The notes: generated by a model from the sequence alone, not told the origin. DNA of 64,000 nucleotides from Physcomitrium patens (GCF_000002425.4 NC_037256.1:11484941-11548940), one strand, 5' to 3'. Shown: positions 48,215-59,940, counted from the first letter of the stretch. Made by a program: numbers and translations.

Positions 48215-48524
48215 CTTCGCTACTCACGATAATCTTCTAAAACCTGTGCTTAACAACGTGAATCAAGAAATTGCAATGTAAACAATGTCAGCCAAGAGCC
48301 CCACTCCTAACTTCTACCCTGGTTTTCCTCTTGATATGACTTAACCTAACAGGCCTATAACAACCTATCCTATTAGTGTCTTCCTGACGGCTCACCTTCA
48401 TTCAATCCGTCCATAATCTCATCATCACACGCTCTTCCCTTCCCATCACAACTCTTGCGCTATCACTTCAATACTAAATGGGCTTTCTCTCTCCTCCCTC
48501 ACCGATATAAAACCCGTCCCGGGT

Positions 48525-49961
48525 TTATGTAGCATACAAACGTAGCCGATTCCCATTTATACGTGTGGTAAATTTAGCACCCATAAAGTCTTCCAATTGG
48601 ACTGAGCCATTGGGAAAACCCTCAATGACTCTGTATGGCCCATGCCACCGAATATGAAATTTTCCTGGAAAATTTTTAAAACGACTGTCGTAAAGCAGTA
48701 CCAAATCATTGGACATAAAAAATTTTGGTTTTAATTTACTATCATAATAACTTTTCCGTCGCCTTTGAGTGGCCTCCTGTCTCAATAGGGCATTGGTTCG
48801 AGTTTCATCCAACTGCTCCAATTGTGCGAAACGAACTTGTAACGACTCCGTATCCCCCAATCGTTCCTCCAGTGCAATGCGCAAATTTTGAACTTCGAAT
48901 TTGATAGGTAATATTGCTTCCTGACCATAAACTAATTGAAAGGGTGTGGCATTAGTCGTAACTTTATATGCAGTACGGTATGCCCACAAAGCAGCAAACA
49001 ATTTAGTGTCCCAATTCGTGCCTGCACTAGATATTGTCTTGGTGATAATTGTACATAATATGCCGTTGGTCTTTTGTGTTTGGCCATTTGCTCTGGGATG
49101 ATACGGTGTCGTCTTGCGGTGTTTAATCTCATATTTAGCAGTCAATGCTTCAATTGTACTATTAATGAAATGGGTTCCTCGATCACTGACCAATTCTTTT
49201 GGACAGCCAAACCGTGTAATAATATTTTCATATAAGAATGTGGCTACATCACTAGCACTATTAAATTTTGTTGCCTTCGCTTCGGCCCATTTGGTAACAT
49301 AGTCCGTGGCAACCAATATATATTGTTTTTGTCCATGGCGAGAGATAGGTGCAATTGGGCCCACGAAATCAATACCCCATTTTTCAAAAGGTGCCTGTGC
49401 CAGAATTGGAACTAACGGCATTGCGGATGTACCCGTAGGACGACCAATTTGTTGGCACGGGTCACAACAACGTGCAAACTGGTGAGCATCCGCAAACAGT
49501 GTCGGCCACCAATATCCCGCCTGTAAAACTTTGCGTGCTGTGCTGTCGCCTGCAAAATGTCCACCACAACTATCCAAATGACATCCTTCCAATATAGTGC
49601 GTGCTTCATTTTGATAAGCGCAACGGCGTAAAATACCGTCTTTGCCTTGTTTATATAAAGTTTCTCCAATCATAGTATAAGGTGCACTTTTCAAAACCAA
49701 TCTTCTCTTAAGCTTCTCCGTAAAATGGAAAGGAAAAGTTTGAAAAGTCAAATACTGTATCAATTCGCTATATTTCGGCATAATTAGGTCGACAAGAAAT
49801 AACTCAGCGTCAGGTAATGCATCAAGAATGGGTTCATTTCCCAATATATTGGACAGTCGCGATAGATGGTCCGCATTGGCATGCGACTTCTCCGGTCGTA
49901 CATTAATAGTAAAATCAAATTCTTGTAAAAGTAATACCCATCTTGCGATGCGGCCACTCAA
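48525..49961 (-). pseudogene. El-4 integrase (long intact stretch, catalytic Glu lost)
   Basis: 478 open codons ending pol. It begins after a TAG (49962-49964) with LSGRIARWVLLLQEFDF, the RNase H-integrase connection. The zinc domain has CHLDSCGGHF and RCCDPC (H-H-C-C). The core has WGIDFVGP (first Asp), VSDRGTHF (second Asp) and, 35 residues later, NGQTQKTNG where Glu is expected, so the third catalytic residue is Gln. The C-terminal domain contains LVLLYDSRFKNFPGKFHIRW and ends RLRLYAT with TAA. There is no chromodomain, consistent with the non-chromovirus Athila/Tat branch. Integrase would insert the cDNA, but this copy should be catalytically dead. Confidence 0.88.
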
Positions 49962-51442
49962 CTAGGGCTTGTTAATCATATATTTTAAAGTGTCATGATC
50001 CACGTGGAAGACAAATTTATATCCAAGAAGATAATGCCGAAACTTTTGGACAGAATAAATCATTCCCAAAGCCTCTCGCTCAGTTGTAGTGTAATTCCGT
50101 TAGGCAGCCACCAACTGACGGCTTGCATAATAAATAGGATGATCGTGGCCCTTGTCATCCTTCTGGCTAAATACCGAACCAATTGCAAAATTAGAGGCAT
50201 CAACATAAACCTCAAAAGATTTTGTGCAACAAGGGGCAACCAATATTGGTGCAGAAACTAATTTTTGTTTTAATGTTTCAAACGCAACTGTACATTCCTT
50301 GGTCCAAATTGGTTCGAGGCTGTCCGGTAGTTGCTTTTTCAACAAATTTATCAATGGAATACAGATAACAGTAAATAGATAAATAAAACATCGGTAACAG
50401 CTAACATGCCCAATAAAGGTGCGAACACCTGTCACTGTATCGGGTATTTGGAGTTCTAGTATAATTTTTATTTTATCCGGATCGGTGGCGATACCTGTTT
50501 CCGATACGATATGACCCAATAATTTTCCTGAGGGTACCCCAAATTTATATTTTTTTGAATTCAAAGAAATTCCAAATTTAGCATATTTACCTAAGTACTG
50601 GCCTAATTTGTCTAAGTGTTCTTCTCTGGTGCTGAATGTGCAGAAATCATCTAAAAAGATTTCCATTGAAACCCGTAGCTCATCTTGGAATGCTTGCATC
50701 ATCACCCTCTGAAATGTAGCTGGCGCATTACAAAGTCCGAAAGGCATGACTTTATAAGCAAAAGTTCCCTAATCCGTAGTAAACGTAGTCTTTAATTGAT
50801 CCTCTTTTACAATTTGTACCTGATTATATCCGGAAAACCATCAAGAAACGAATAACATTCGTGGCCTACTACTGCGTCTAAGATACTATCCGTAAATGGT
50901 AAAGAAAAGTAATCCTTCTTTGTAGCAGCATTCAACTTTGGAAAATCTTGGCAAATTCGGACTTTCCCGTTCTTCTTGGTAACCATAACTATCGGCGAAA
51001 CCCATTCACTATGTCGTATAGGATATATAAATCCCACCTCCAGAAGCTTATCCAATTCCTCCTTTACCATCAATGAATATTTAGGATTCAGTCGATGTTG
51101 CCTTTGTCGTACTGGTGTAGCCGTGTCCTCCAATTTTATTCGATGCTCACAAACTTCAGTTGGAATACCCTTCAAATCTTTATAAGACCAAGCAAAAGCT
51201 GATTTATGTTTTATAAAATAATCTGTCCAAAGCTCTTTAGTTTTACCAGTTATACCATCATAAATTTGAATCAATTTGGGATTATCCTTTGTGCCTAGCT
51301 TTATTGATTGACACTTTGGTCCATTAAGAGCTTCAGCAATAATCTTCTGCTCTGTTTTGGGATCTTTCATAAACTCCGACAAATTGGAGCTTTCCAATTC
51401 GGGATCTATAGCACCAACTTGATTAACATCTCTTCGCTGCAT
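49962..51442 (-). pseudogene. El-4 reverse transcriptase and RNase H
   Basis: Palm and fingers: NPKYSLMVKEELDKLLEVGF, VSPIVMVTKKNGKVRICQDF, KKDYFSLPFTDSILD and YSFLDGF. A one-base deletion near 50838 shifts the frame (ends RYKL at 50807). The next frame has TAG at 50769-50771, then MPFGLCNAPATFQRVMM and the catalytic MEIFLDDFCTFS with both Asp intact. RNase H: FEVYVDASNFAIGSVFS, HPIYYASRQLVAA, TAA at 50100, then NYTTTEREALGMIY and FHVDHDTLKYMI. Before these defects it lay in the same frame as gag and integrase. Confidence 0.88.
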
Positions 51443-52150
51443 CTAGTGTGCAATCATATGATCTGAATCATCAATAACGTCTGGAGGAACAAAATATTCT
51501 CCTGGTCCTCCACAATGGTAAATATTCCTATTTTGTACTGTAACTTCCCGTGCCTCGACAGCCTTTGATTTGAAAACAACCAGTTCTTCTTCCGTATACT
51601 CCTGTTCGTAGTCTGATGTATATTCTGGACTGGTAATTTGAGTTTCTCCGTGATATTGGACAGGATACATTTGGAGCACTATTTTATCCTTATCCTTTCC
51701 AATTGTTAGCCTTCCACGCCCCCAATCGTTCTGAGCTTCAGCTTGATATAGCCACGGTCGACCCAACAAAATTGGATATGATAATACTGTGCTTTGCAAT
51801 CGGAATACAATATAATCAATTGTGTATGTAATTCCCGCAACAACTGTATCAATTCCTCGTAAAGTACCCATAGGTCGGACTCGACTTGAATCTGCCATTC
51901 ACAAAACAACCGTAGTTGGCATTAATTGGTCCAATCCCAATTCTTCCATTGTATCCATATTCATGAGGTTAACACTAGCCCCGCTATCTACTTGTACACC
52001 CTCAACTAATATTCCATCAATTGATACATCAATAGTCGGCGCGCCTGGATCCGGATTCAAACTTACTTCACGAATTTCTTTTTGACGAGTTCTTCGTCGA
52101 ATCAAAGAAGAGTTTAAGGTATTACGACATTCTGGTGCTACTGCCAATAA
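51443..52150 (-). pseudogene. El-4 protease and linker
   Basis: 51899-52147: EVSLNPDPGAPTIDVSIDGI then VQVDSGASVNLMNMDTMEEL, a canonical retropepsin D-S-G-A site. It stops at TGA (51899) where El-3 has Arg. The frame continues 51443-51898 with VLSYPILLGRPWLYQAEAQ, the GRPWL block that closes the protease, and ends at TAG where El-3 has Trp. It would process the Gag-Pol polyprotein. Same frame as gag and RT. Confidence 0.85.
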
Positions 52151-54580
52151 TTAATTTATTGTGATTGTTGGTTGAATTGAACCTAAATCCTTCAGAATAT
52201 CATAGGGTTCCATATTGGTCATGATTCCCAATGTCTTTTTTTTCTTACGGATTTCGGATCCCGGTCCCCGTATATTGGTACTTCCAATATCAGGAATTGG
52301 TACTTCCTCGATTTCTAGTTGCAACTGCTCCTTGAAAATTGGATCTTTTAACTGGTGTGATTGTCCACCGTATTGGTGTAATATTGGTACTTGTGAAATT
52401 GGTGGACGCACCAATATATTGGTTGAATTGGGTTGTGACGGTGACGCTTCATCCAATAATGGAGCAGATTTTGGTATTGGTCTATTGACCGGGACTCGTA
52501 TCGATTTCTCCAATATTTGAATTGGTTCTTTACCTTTTTGCTGATTTCTTGTCAATACTGCGTGAATCGCTTCCACCCAATGTACCGGTGATTCTTGTGG
52601 TTTGTTTGTTTCTTCTATAATTTGTACTGTTGATGTCATGTGATGGTCCCTACTATTTGGATTAAAAGGCACATTACATTGGTAGTAGTAATGACCAGAT
52701 TGCTTACAATTTGCGCAAAGAGGTGCGTATTCTTCGACAAATCTTGGGTTGTTGCAATCACTTGCATAATGACCCAATTGGTGGCATCGAAAATAACCAA
52801 CTGGTTTTCTTCCTGTCCCGTCAGGTACATTGGGAGTCTCCGTCGGGACATACCTTCCAGGTCGGTTCCATGTTGGTGCAGTAAAGGATCCAGGTTGACT
52901 ACTTGTCGCCATTGCTGAATTGGTCTGTTGTATTGGCATCGATGGTTGATTTTCCATTTGATTTTGGCCACCATTCTGTATATTGGTCCCGTAGGGCTGA
53001 TTATAGTTAGGATTTTGGAAATTTCCGAAACCACGATTTACTCTATTATTTCTATTTCTATTCCATCCACCCGTATTTCCTGTTTGCACTTGATTTACAT
53101 CCCATACAGTTGGTTGTATCATTGTTTGTTGTCTTGGTAAGTACCAACAATTGGTAGTGTTATGCTTTCCTCCACAATACATACACTGTCCCATCTTCTG
53201 ATGAGGCGAGGGGCATTCCGTATCAAAGTGTCCCTGGCCTTTACAGTTGTTATACCATACATTAGGTCTCATATTAGAAGGTTTATGCCTTTTCTCTTTA
53301 TCTTTAGTCATATGCACGGCTAATTCTTCCATTTTCTTCGTTAGATTTAACAATAGAGCTTCGTTAGAATCGTTAATTGTTGCATTCATTGGTACTTCAG
53401 GTTGTCGATATGCCATCGACGAAGGATAAGTTGTCACGGGTGGTATCGCCTGCAAAAGAGTGGCATTAACTACTCCTTGAGAATTGGGATTTCTCATACT
53501 AGGCGCAATCATTCGTAGGTAGCTCCCTATCATCGTATTGGTCATTGGAACTTAATTTCCTACACTATGAATCATTGTGGTTCCCACCATCAACAGTTGA
53601 TCATAATGGCACTCCTCCCATACCTTTGCACGTGCTAAGGAGGCAGCTACCGTAACTGGTTGAGACTCCTTAACAAACATCTTCAATTCTGGGGGATGCA
53701 ACCCATTCACTATTATTGACAATATAAACGCGTCTAGCATTTAATTGTTTGGCCATTTACGTAATATATCTGCAACTCGGCCATAATACAACTGCACCAA
53801 TTCTCCCACAAACATTTTACTATTCAGCAAATTTTCTCGAAGACGATCTTCGAATCCTATTGGTCGAAAATGAGTTAAGAAAGTATTTTTCAATGCTTTC
53901 CAATTAGGAAATTGTCCCACTGGTTGTCGAATATACCATTCAAACGCTATATCCTTTAAGGTCGCTGGCAGCCATCGCAGCCAAACATCTTCAGTTCTGC
54001 CATTATTGGCTACACACGCTGTCAAAAATTGGAATAGGTGTTGATCGGGATCAGAACCCGGCCATCCATTAAACGTGGATAATGGAGCCACGCTGGTGGT
54101 GCGATCTCCAATTGCTTCCATCTGTACCGCTATTGGCACTGCGGGTGCTTCTTCTGCCATTGGTGCTTGCGCTAGTCTTCTTGCTATATTAATATGAATT
54201 CTTCTTTTTGTTCTAATTTGATATTTGCTCACTCTTCTTTCTTGTAAACTATCGCTATTATTCAATTCTTCTGTACTTAAACTTCTTATAATTACTGAAC
54301 TTGACTCTGATGCTTCGTTACTCGTGGTATCCCCTATAAGCGCTCGCGGTAATTTCTCCAATGGTATATAATGGTACAATATTGCACTTCTTTCAGAACT
54401 TGGATATGCTCGAATACTCGCACATGCATGCAGCCACGGCTTTATCCAACTGCATCGACATTTCTTACGTTGAATCCCTTCTTGTTGTTGTCGTAATAAA
54501 TTTCTGAAATAAAATCGCTCCTGTCTTTCCTTTACTTGTTGATTCCTTCTGTGATTATCATAGTCGTAATCACCGCTCAT
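52151..54580 (-). pseudogene. El-4 gag
   Basis: Starts at the ATG at 54580 (MSGDYDYDNHRR), 80 bp after the LTR. The capsid domain (retrotransposon gag type) is at about residues 165-279: GWPGSDPDQHLFQF, WLRWLPATLKDIAFEWYI, NTFLTHFRPIGF and YYGRVADILRKW. TAA at 53741, TAA at 53552 and TAA at 52151 interrupt the otherwise single frame; El-3 has CAA at the first and third. The nucleocapsid part carries three or four zinc knuckles: NNCKGQGHFDTEC, CMYCGGKHNTTNC, FRCHQLGHYASDC and CANCKQSGHYYYQC. The first and third have lost their first Cys. The protein is Asn/Gln-rich near 53030-53110. Confidence 0.88.
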
Positions 54581-54638
54581 ACTCCTTCGATCTCGTCTTT
54601 TGTACCATCAATTCTTTAACATTTCATACTGTTGTCAA

Positions 54639-54656
54639 TCCCCGGCAACGGCGCCA
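54639..54656 (-). promoter_or_regulatory. El-4 primer-binding site (tRNA-Asp type)
   Basis: Minus strand TGGCGCCGTTGCCGGGGA, four bases after the 5' LTR. It is complementary to the 3' end of plant tRNA-Asp as I know it, including the CCA tail. Confidence 0.8.
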
Positions 54657-54660
54657 AAAA

Positions 54661-55380
54661 TGTAATCGTCGTTTGACTCGGACTCAAAACACCAAGATAT
54701 TTGATCAGTATAGGTGGGTTCGATCTCGGGGAAAGACTCGTTATATGAATTGGATATGTTATGTCACAATTGATTATGTATTAATTATCTAAAACTTCCA
54801 AAGTTCTCTTCCTCATCTCAATTCAATCCCTTCACAATCTCTACAATCGTTCACTGCCCTGCAGCTACTCAATATCACTGACATTCCTGACATCTACAGG
54901 ATGCTTAATCTCTTTTCACAGTACTTCAATTCTCAATTCCTTTACTTTTACTCAATCTTCCAGTGCTACTATCACAATGCAATAATCTCTATTATCACAA
55001 TCACATTTTCTTTCTCCAAATTAATTAATTCGAATTCATAATTTTCAATATCTCAATCACAGTTTCAGCAATCCTTTTCTTAAATCCAATACTAAAGAAA
55101 AATACAAAAGCAAAGAAAACAAAAGGGTAGCTCCAAGCTTTACTCTGGCTCACGACTATCACAATCTGGCCGCCATTCCTTCTTCTTCAACCTCTTTATC
55201 CTACCAAAATATGAATCGTCATTCAGCAGATTCCACAGGTTGTGAAACTTTGGCTTCTTAATCGCATATGTTCCTAACTTCCTACTATTAACAACTAATC
55301 GAACTAACCATTCATCTAAATCCCAACATTACTACTATTTAACCGATAACGAACTAGAAAAGTCATTTATACATTCTACA
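54661..55380 (-). repeat. El-4 5' LTR
   Basis: 720 bp, TGTAAT...TTCTACA. Followed on the plus strand by the target duplication GTAAT. Confidence 0.95.
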
Positions 55381-55908
55381 GTAATGGATAGTTTTTGAAT
55401 ACTGTGAAGTGATATTGTGGAATAAATCAGAGATTGATTTATGAGATATTGAATATGTAATTGGAATACTATATGATTTAATTATTATGAAAAGATATTG
55501 AAATTTTTTTATCATATTCTATAGAAGATTGATTCTGGATGAAAGATTATAATTTTTTTAATTGAAAATTGTCTGTGTTTTGATAAAAGAAGTCTATGAT
55601 TACAAAAATTGTATGAAAAGAGATTGGTTGGAATAGAAGACTATTATTTATGGTGTTGGATGGAATTTATATATTTTGAGCAGTCTTTTAAAAGTGCAAG
55701 ATTATATATTATTGTTATCAATTGATGAAGGAGTATTGTTAAAAGAAGAAAGCATTGTAGTATTCTTTGATGTTTTTAATGGTTCGAAATATGATTAATT
55801 GTATGACCCTATTATATAAGCTCATGCAGGTAGTCTTTCCCTGTGTTTGAATCTCCTTCTACAGGTTTATTGTGAAAGAAATTTATAAAATAAATAAAAC
55901 AATAATCA
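55381..55908 (+). repeat. El-3 3' LTR, right piece
   Basis: Starts with the duplicated GTAAT (55381-55385) and matches 35927-36450 to the LTR end, which reads AATAATCA here. Confidence 0.85.
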
Positions 55909-58900
55909 AAAATATCAATCAATCATAATAAATGAATGTCAACTTCTAAGTTTAATGAATTTTTGTCACTATAGTCCACTACACTAAAGAATTAATCCAA
56001 ATTAATTCATCCCATAAGTACGCCAATGTTGGTAATAAAAACTCTATTTTTTTTCTTTCCACCTTTGCAATAGATCAATGTTGTTTTTAAGAAAATGTAA
56101 TTTTAGTCTCTTTGTTATTCTTTCTCTATTTTTTGTGAGCTCAAAGCTCAAAGGCTAGAGTAAGTTGTTTCAATGTTACAATGCCTTTTCTTAGAACAAT
56201 CATTATGTTTTTTAAATATTACTTGCAAAGAATATTACCTATTATAATACTAATCTAGAAAAATTCTATGAATTTTTCTTCACTTAAGCTAGCAAATTTT
56301 AAATTTATAGTAGTTCTACATGAAAAAAAAAATGATACAATAATTTTTAAAAAATAAAAAAATTTAGCAGAAGTAACTAATTTGTAGACAAGAAAAGAGA
56401 AAGCAATTGGTAATCAACTGAATTATAAAAATAGATTGTAATGAATCCTATTCTTTATCTATCTTTATTTGTTTCTGTCACTTGTGACCTCAAAGGTCAA
56501 AGTAAGTTGCTTCAATGTTATAATGTTCTTCTCTAAGACAACTATTATATTCTTCAAATATTACTTGTAAGAGATATTGCTTGCTATAATATTAACCTAA
56601 AATAACTCCATGAAATTTTCTTCATCTAAGCTAGAAAATCACGAATTTATAATAGTTTTATATAAAAAGATGAAAAAGGTATAATAATTTTTAAAAAATA
56701 AAAATATTCTGTAGAAGTAACTTATTTATGGACAAGAGAAGAAAAAACAATTGGTAATCAATTGAAGTATAAAATGGATTGTAATGAATTCCATAAAATA
56801 TAGTTATTATTTATGATTTTCATTATTTTATGACCTTTAAAAGCTTTAGTAATACAACAAACATTAATGTAGTGCACAACAGAACTATCACATAATGTGC
56901 ATACCAGATTAAGAAGCAAATAAAAATTAAAGTCTGTAAACAACCTTTAAGAACTTTTTAATGTTAGAATATACTACAAAAGATTATGGTATACTTAACA
57001 TGGAAGCTTCTTGGATCCAAAATCATTCTAATTACATGAGAAAATTATACTAAATCCTCAAGATCTCTATATACAATTGATGAATTATACTTAAAAGCAT
57101 TGTTCTATGAATAAACTTATATCCACTTTTTTCGTAATATTATATTAGATATTATTATTTTTATAATTAGAAAAAATAAGTAAAAATAGAAAAATTGTAT
57201 TTAAAATATTTAGATGAATGAAAAATCAAGTCATGGTGTAGCAAATGTAAGCTTAAAAAATAGACAAAGTATAAATAAATCAATTAATCAATATATTAAT
57301 AATTATTTTAATATTATAATAAGTAAATTTATAATGGTGATTTTATAATAATTTCAAATATAAGATAAATTAATTTTTTTAAAATATAATATGTGGCTGG
57401 AAATTGAATAAACTATCATTTATTTTTATATATATAGTTATTTATAAAAATGTGTATTGATTTTGATTTTATTTATAACATTGTATCCTTTGATATTATT
57501 AATATAGTTAAAATATTTACTTGATTTTTTCAATCACTTCTTGTGATTAAAATAATTCATCTTGAAAAAAATCAGCATCAATTCATTTTATAAAAAATTT
57601 TCTTATAATACAACTATAAATATATTTTTTAAAATTATAGCATAAGATAATAATTAAGTTAGTTTTATATTGGAAATAAATTGAAAAAAGAAAAAATAAC
57701 TTAAATACAACATGGTTCAAAAATTCATTCATACAATCAATAATTCTTATATAACTTTCTATTTATTGTGCTAAAAAAATAATTACAAACTTGATATTGT
57801 AATTGCCATAAATTTTCAATAAATTATAGAATAATTTATATATTATTCTTTTTTGTAAAAATTTAACAACTTGCTAAACTATTACTTGTGTTTCATCTCT
57901 AAATCAAGGTCTCTTCATACATTGTTTTTTCTCCTCATTCTTATTTTATTCTAATTCATACCATCTTCTTAGCAATATCACCTTCCGTGTCAACACAACT
58001 TTGATGCTAGTCCACTTCTAGCAACTAATCTCCAACCCTAATAATTCACAATACCAACAACCTCCTTGGATCAAGTGCCAAATTTCTAGGAACCCATTCA
58101 TGAAACTTGCACTAAGGTCATGAATACTTTCTCAATGCTTGACAAAATTGAAGTGCATAATCAAACAAAAGTAAAATGTATGTACCAAATCTCTCTATAA
58201 TTATATAGTCAAATTATTCTTAGTAGGGCATCTTAGACTATTGTATGGAGCCAATAGTATTAGAGTGAATGTAGCACACAACAATACCGCAAAAAATAGA
58301 TTCAAAGTTATATGGTAATTATATATTAGCAAAAATTACTAGCTTTTTATCCACTCAAAATCTTTTTTTCTTATAGATGCTAGAAGAAACAAGCATTTAA
58401 TGCAAATGATATATTTTGAAAAAAAATAATGCATTTTTGTTTTAAAAAAATTTAACAATTAATTCTTCAAATTATAATTTTATACAAATATTAAAGAATC
58501 AAAAAATATTTTTTATGATTTTTTCAAAAAAATAAAATAAAATATATAATAAAATATTAGTTTTTGAAATGTGCTATAATAATAGATTTTATAAACTATT
58601 ATTACAATTTTTAAAATTTCTAATATGAAATGTAATATATATAATTAAATATGAAATACCTTCCAAGAAAATTTACAAGATAATTCATTTCATCACATAA
58701 TTGAAGAAATAATTGAAATCATTGAATAATTATTAAAAAAATTATAATAATTATTTCAATAAATTATCATATTTTCATATTATTGAAATTATTTTAATTA
58801 TTATTTTTAATATTTATTAGAATTAAAATAATTAATTCATTCATACAATAATCTATAGAATGATGGAATTCAATAATGGCATAAATTAATGTTGATTGAA

Positions 58901-59542
58901 TCTGTTAGCTCCAATTATAATTTCAATTATATGGAAACAAATCTTGAGCACTCATGCAATTTCATCAAAATCTATTTTTTGTTGTCATCAAATTTTTGAT
59001 TGAAGAAATTAATTTTGAGGTGGCTAATATGCTTAATCTTTACAATCTTAGCAAAGATGCTTGCTATTATCAATTTCTAATGTAAGCTTAAAATTGGCGT
59101 AGTTCTTTTTTTTAATATTTAAAATTAAAAATGCTCATTATATCATGAATAATAATACTTTCTTATTGTTGGATGTTACAAAAAAAATATTACTATTTCT
59201 TGTATGTTTTCTTAGCTTTTATCATTATTTCAGCTAGAAATTAAAACATATGTATAATCTTCAATAGCATGGATTCTTGCAATGGCATAATAAATATTCA
59301 ATAATTCTTAAGAACCTAGAAGAAGAAAATATGAACATGTCAAAATTATAGATGTCAAGGTTACTTTTGCTAGCTGAATCTCTGAAATCCCAGCCACTGA
59401 CCTTCTTAATATTTCAAAAGTTTGTGAGCACCAAGTATGGTTACATGTCCAATGAGGCCAAAGCTTGAGGTTGGAGCTTTGCTTCATTATGTGCTAAGAG
59501 ATTCACTTTGAAATGTTTTGAGTTAGAAATATAAAATAAATA
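55909..59542. other. AT-rich stretch, no gene recognised
   Basis: Contains a 342-bp tandem duplication (56096-56779). The rest is AT-rich without recognisable coding sequence on either strand. Confidence 0.55.
56096..56779. repeat. Tandem duplication, unit about 342 bp
   Basis: Copy 1 at 56096-56436 and copy 2 at 56437-56779, each starting TGTAAT; a third start follows at 56780. Shared landmarks include CTCAAAG.TCAAAG.. near the start, TTCAATGTTA, AAATATTACTTG, AATAATTTTTAAAAAATAAA and GCAATTGGTAATCAA/ACAATTGGTAATCAA. Divergence is considerable, so the duplication is old. Confidence 0.85.
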
Positions 59543-59742
59543 TGACATATTGAAAGACACCAAGATATAAAAAAATAAAATTGATATAAACAAAATTCTT
59601 GCTTAATAATATTGGAAGAAAAATATAATAGGATATAAATAAGATATTTATATTATTGATATAAAAAGATAGATAGTTGGAACCATATTTGAAAAGTTAT
59701 AGAAGTTTCTAAAATTTGAGTGAAGTTAATAGAATATATGAG

Positions 59743-59892
59743 ATCCACCATGAAACATTCTAAAAAGAATTTAGGGCAGTTATTTAAGTAGGATCCACCA
59801 TAGAACATTCTAAAAAAAATTTAAGGCAGTTATCTAGATAGGGTCTATAATAAAACCTTTTAAAAAAAAATTAGGGTAGTTATCTCAGTGGA
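59743..59892 (+). repeat. Three 50-bp tandem repeats in the El-5 U3
   Basis: Each unit is exactly 50 bp, starting ATCCACCATGAAACATTCTA, ATCCACCATAGAACATTCTA and GTCTATAATAAAACCTTTTA; a partial fourth follows. Position about 50-200 bp upstream of the TATA box suggests former enhancer repeats. Confidence 0.85.
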
Positions 59893-59940
59893 ATCCATCA
59901 ATAAGAATATTTTAGAAAGTTCCAAAATGATTGGACAAAA

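Larger units (their letters stand above)
45748..55380 (-). mobile_element. El-4: young Athila/Tat-like Ty3 retrotransposon with extra frame
   Basis: 9633 bp, minus strand. Two 720-bp LTRs differ at 7 sites, all transitions. Target duplication GTAAT on both sides. The primer site TGGCGCCGTTGCCGGGGA fits the 3' end of plant tRNA-Asp, as in Athila-like elements. Gag, protease, RT, RNase H and integrase form one frame apart from one single-base deletion and about eight stops; an additional frame of about 546 codons lies between pol and the 3' LTR. It inserted in the 3' LTR of its relative El-3 in opposite orientation. GC content is visibly higher than El-3. Not autonomous as it stands. Confidence 0.92.
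35642..55908 (+). mobile_element. El-3: old Athila/Tat-like Ty3 element, host of El-4
   Basis: Plus-strand element with 5' LTR (35642-36450), primer site, gag, protease, RT, RNase H, a stump of integrase, an extra open frame, polypurine tract and a 3' LTR split by El-4 (45481-45747 and 55381-55908). About 10.6 kb once El-4 is removed. Integrase core is deleted and a 1.05 kb foreign LTR sits between pol and the extra frame. LTR halves differ at about 9% by hand count over 250 bp, nearly all transitions, so it is much older than El-4. Candidate target duplication AATAT (35637-35641 and 55911-55915) does not abut the right LTR end perfectly. Confidence 0.85.

Noticed and set aside
48525-54580. 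Alternative genetic code or stop-codon reassignment
   Set aside because: All three stop types occur, at Gln, Arg and Trp positions alike; no single reassignment fits, and the GT47 gene reads normally. Mutation is simpler.
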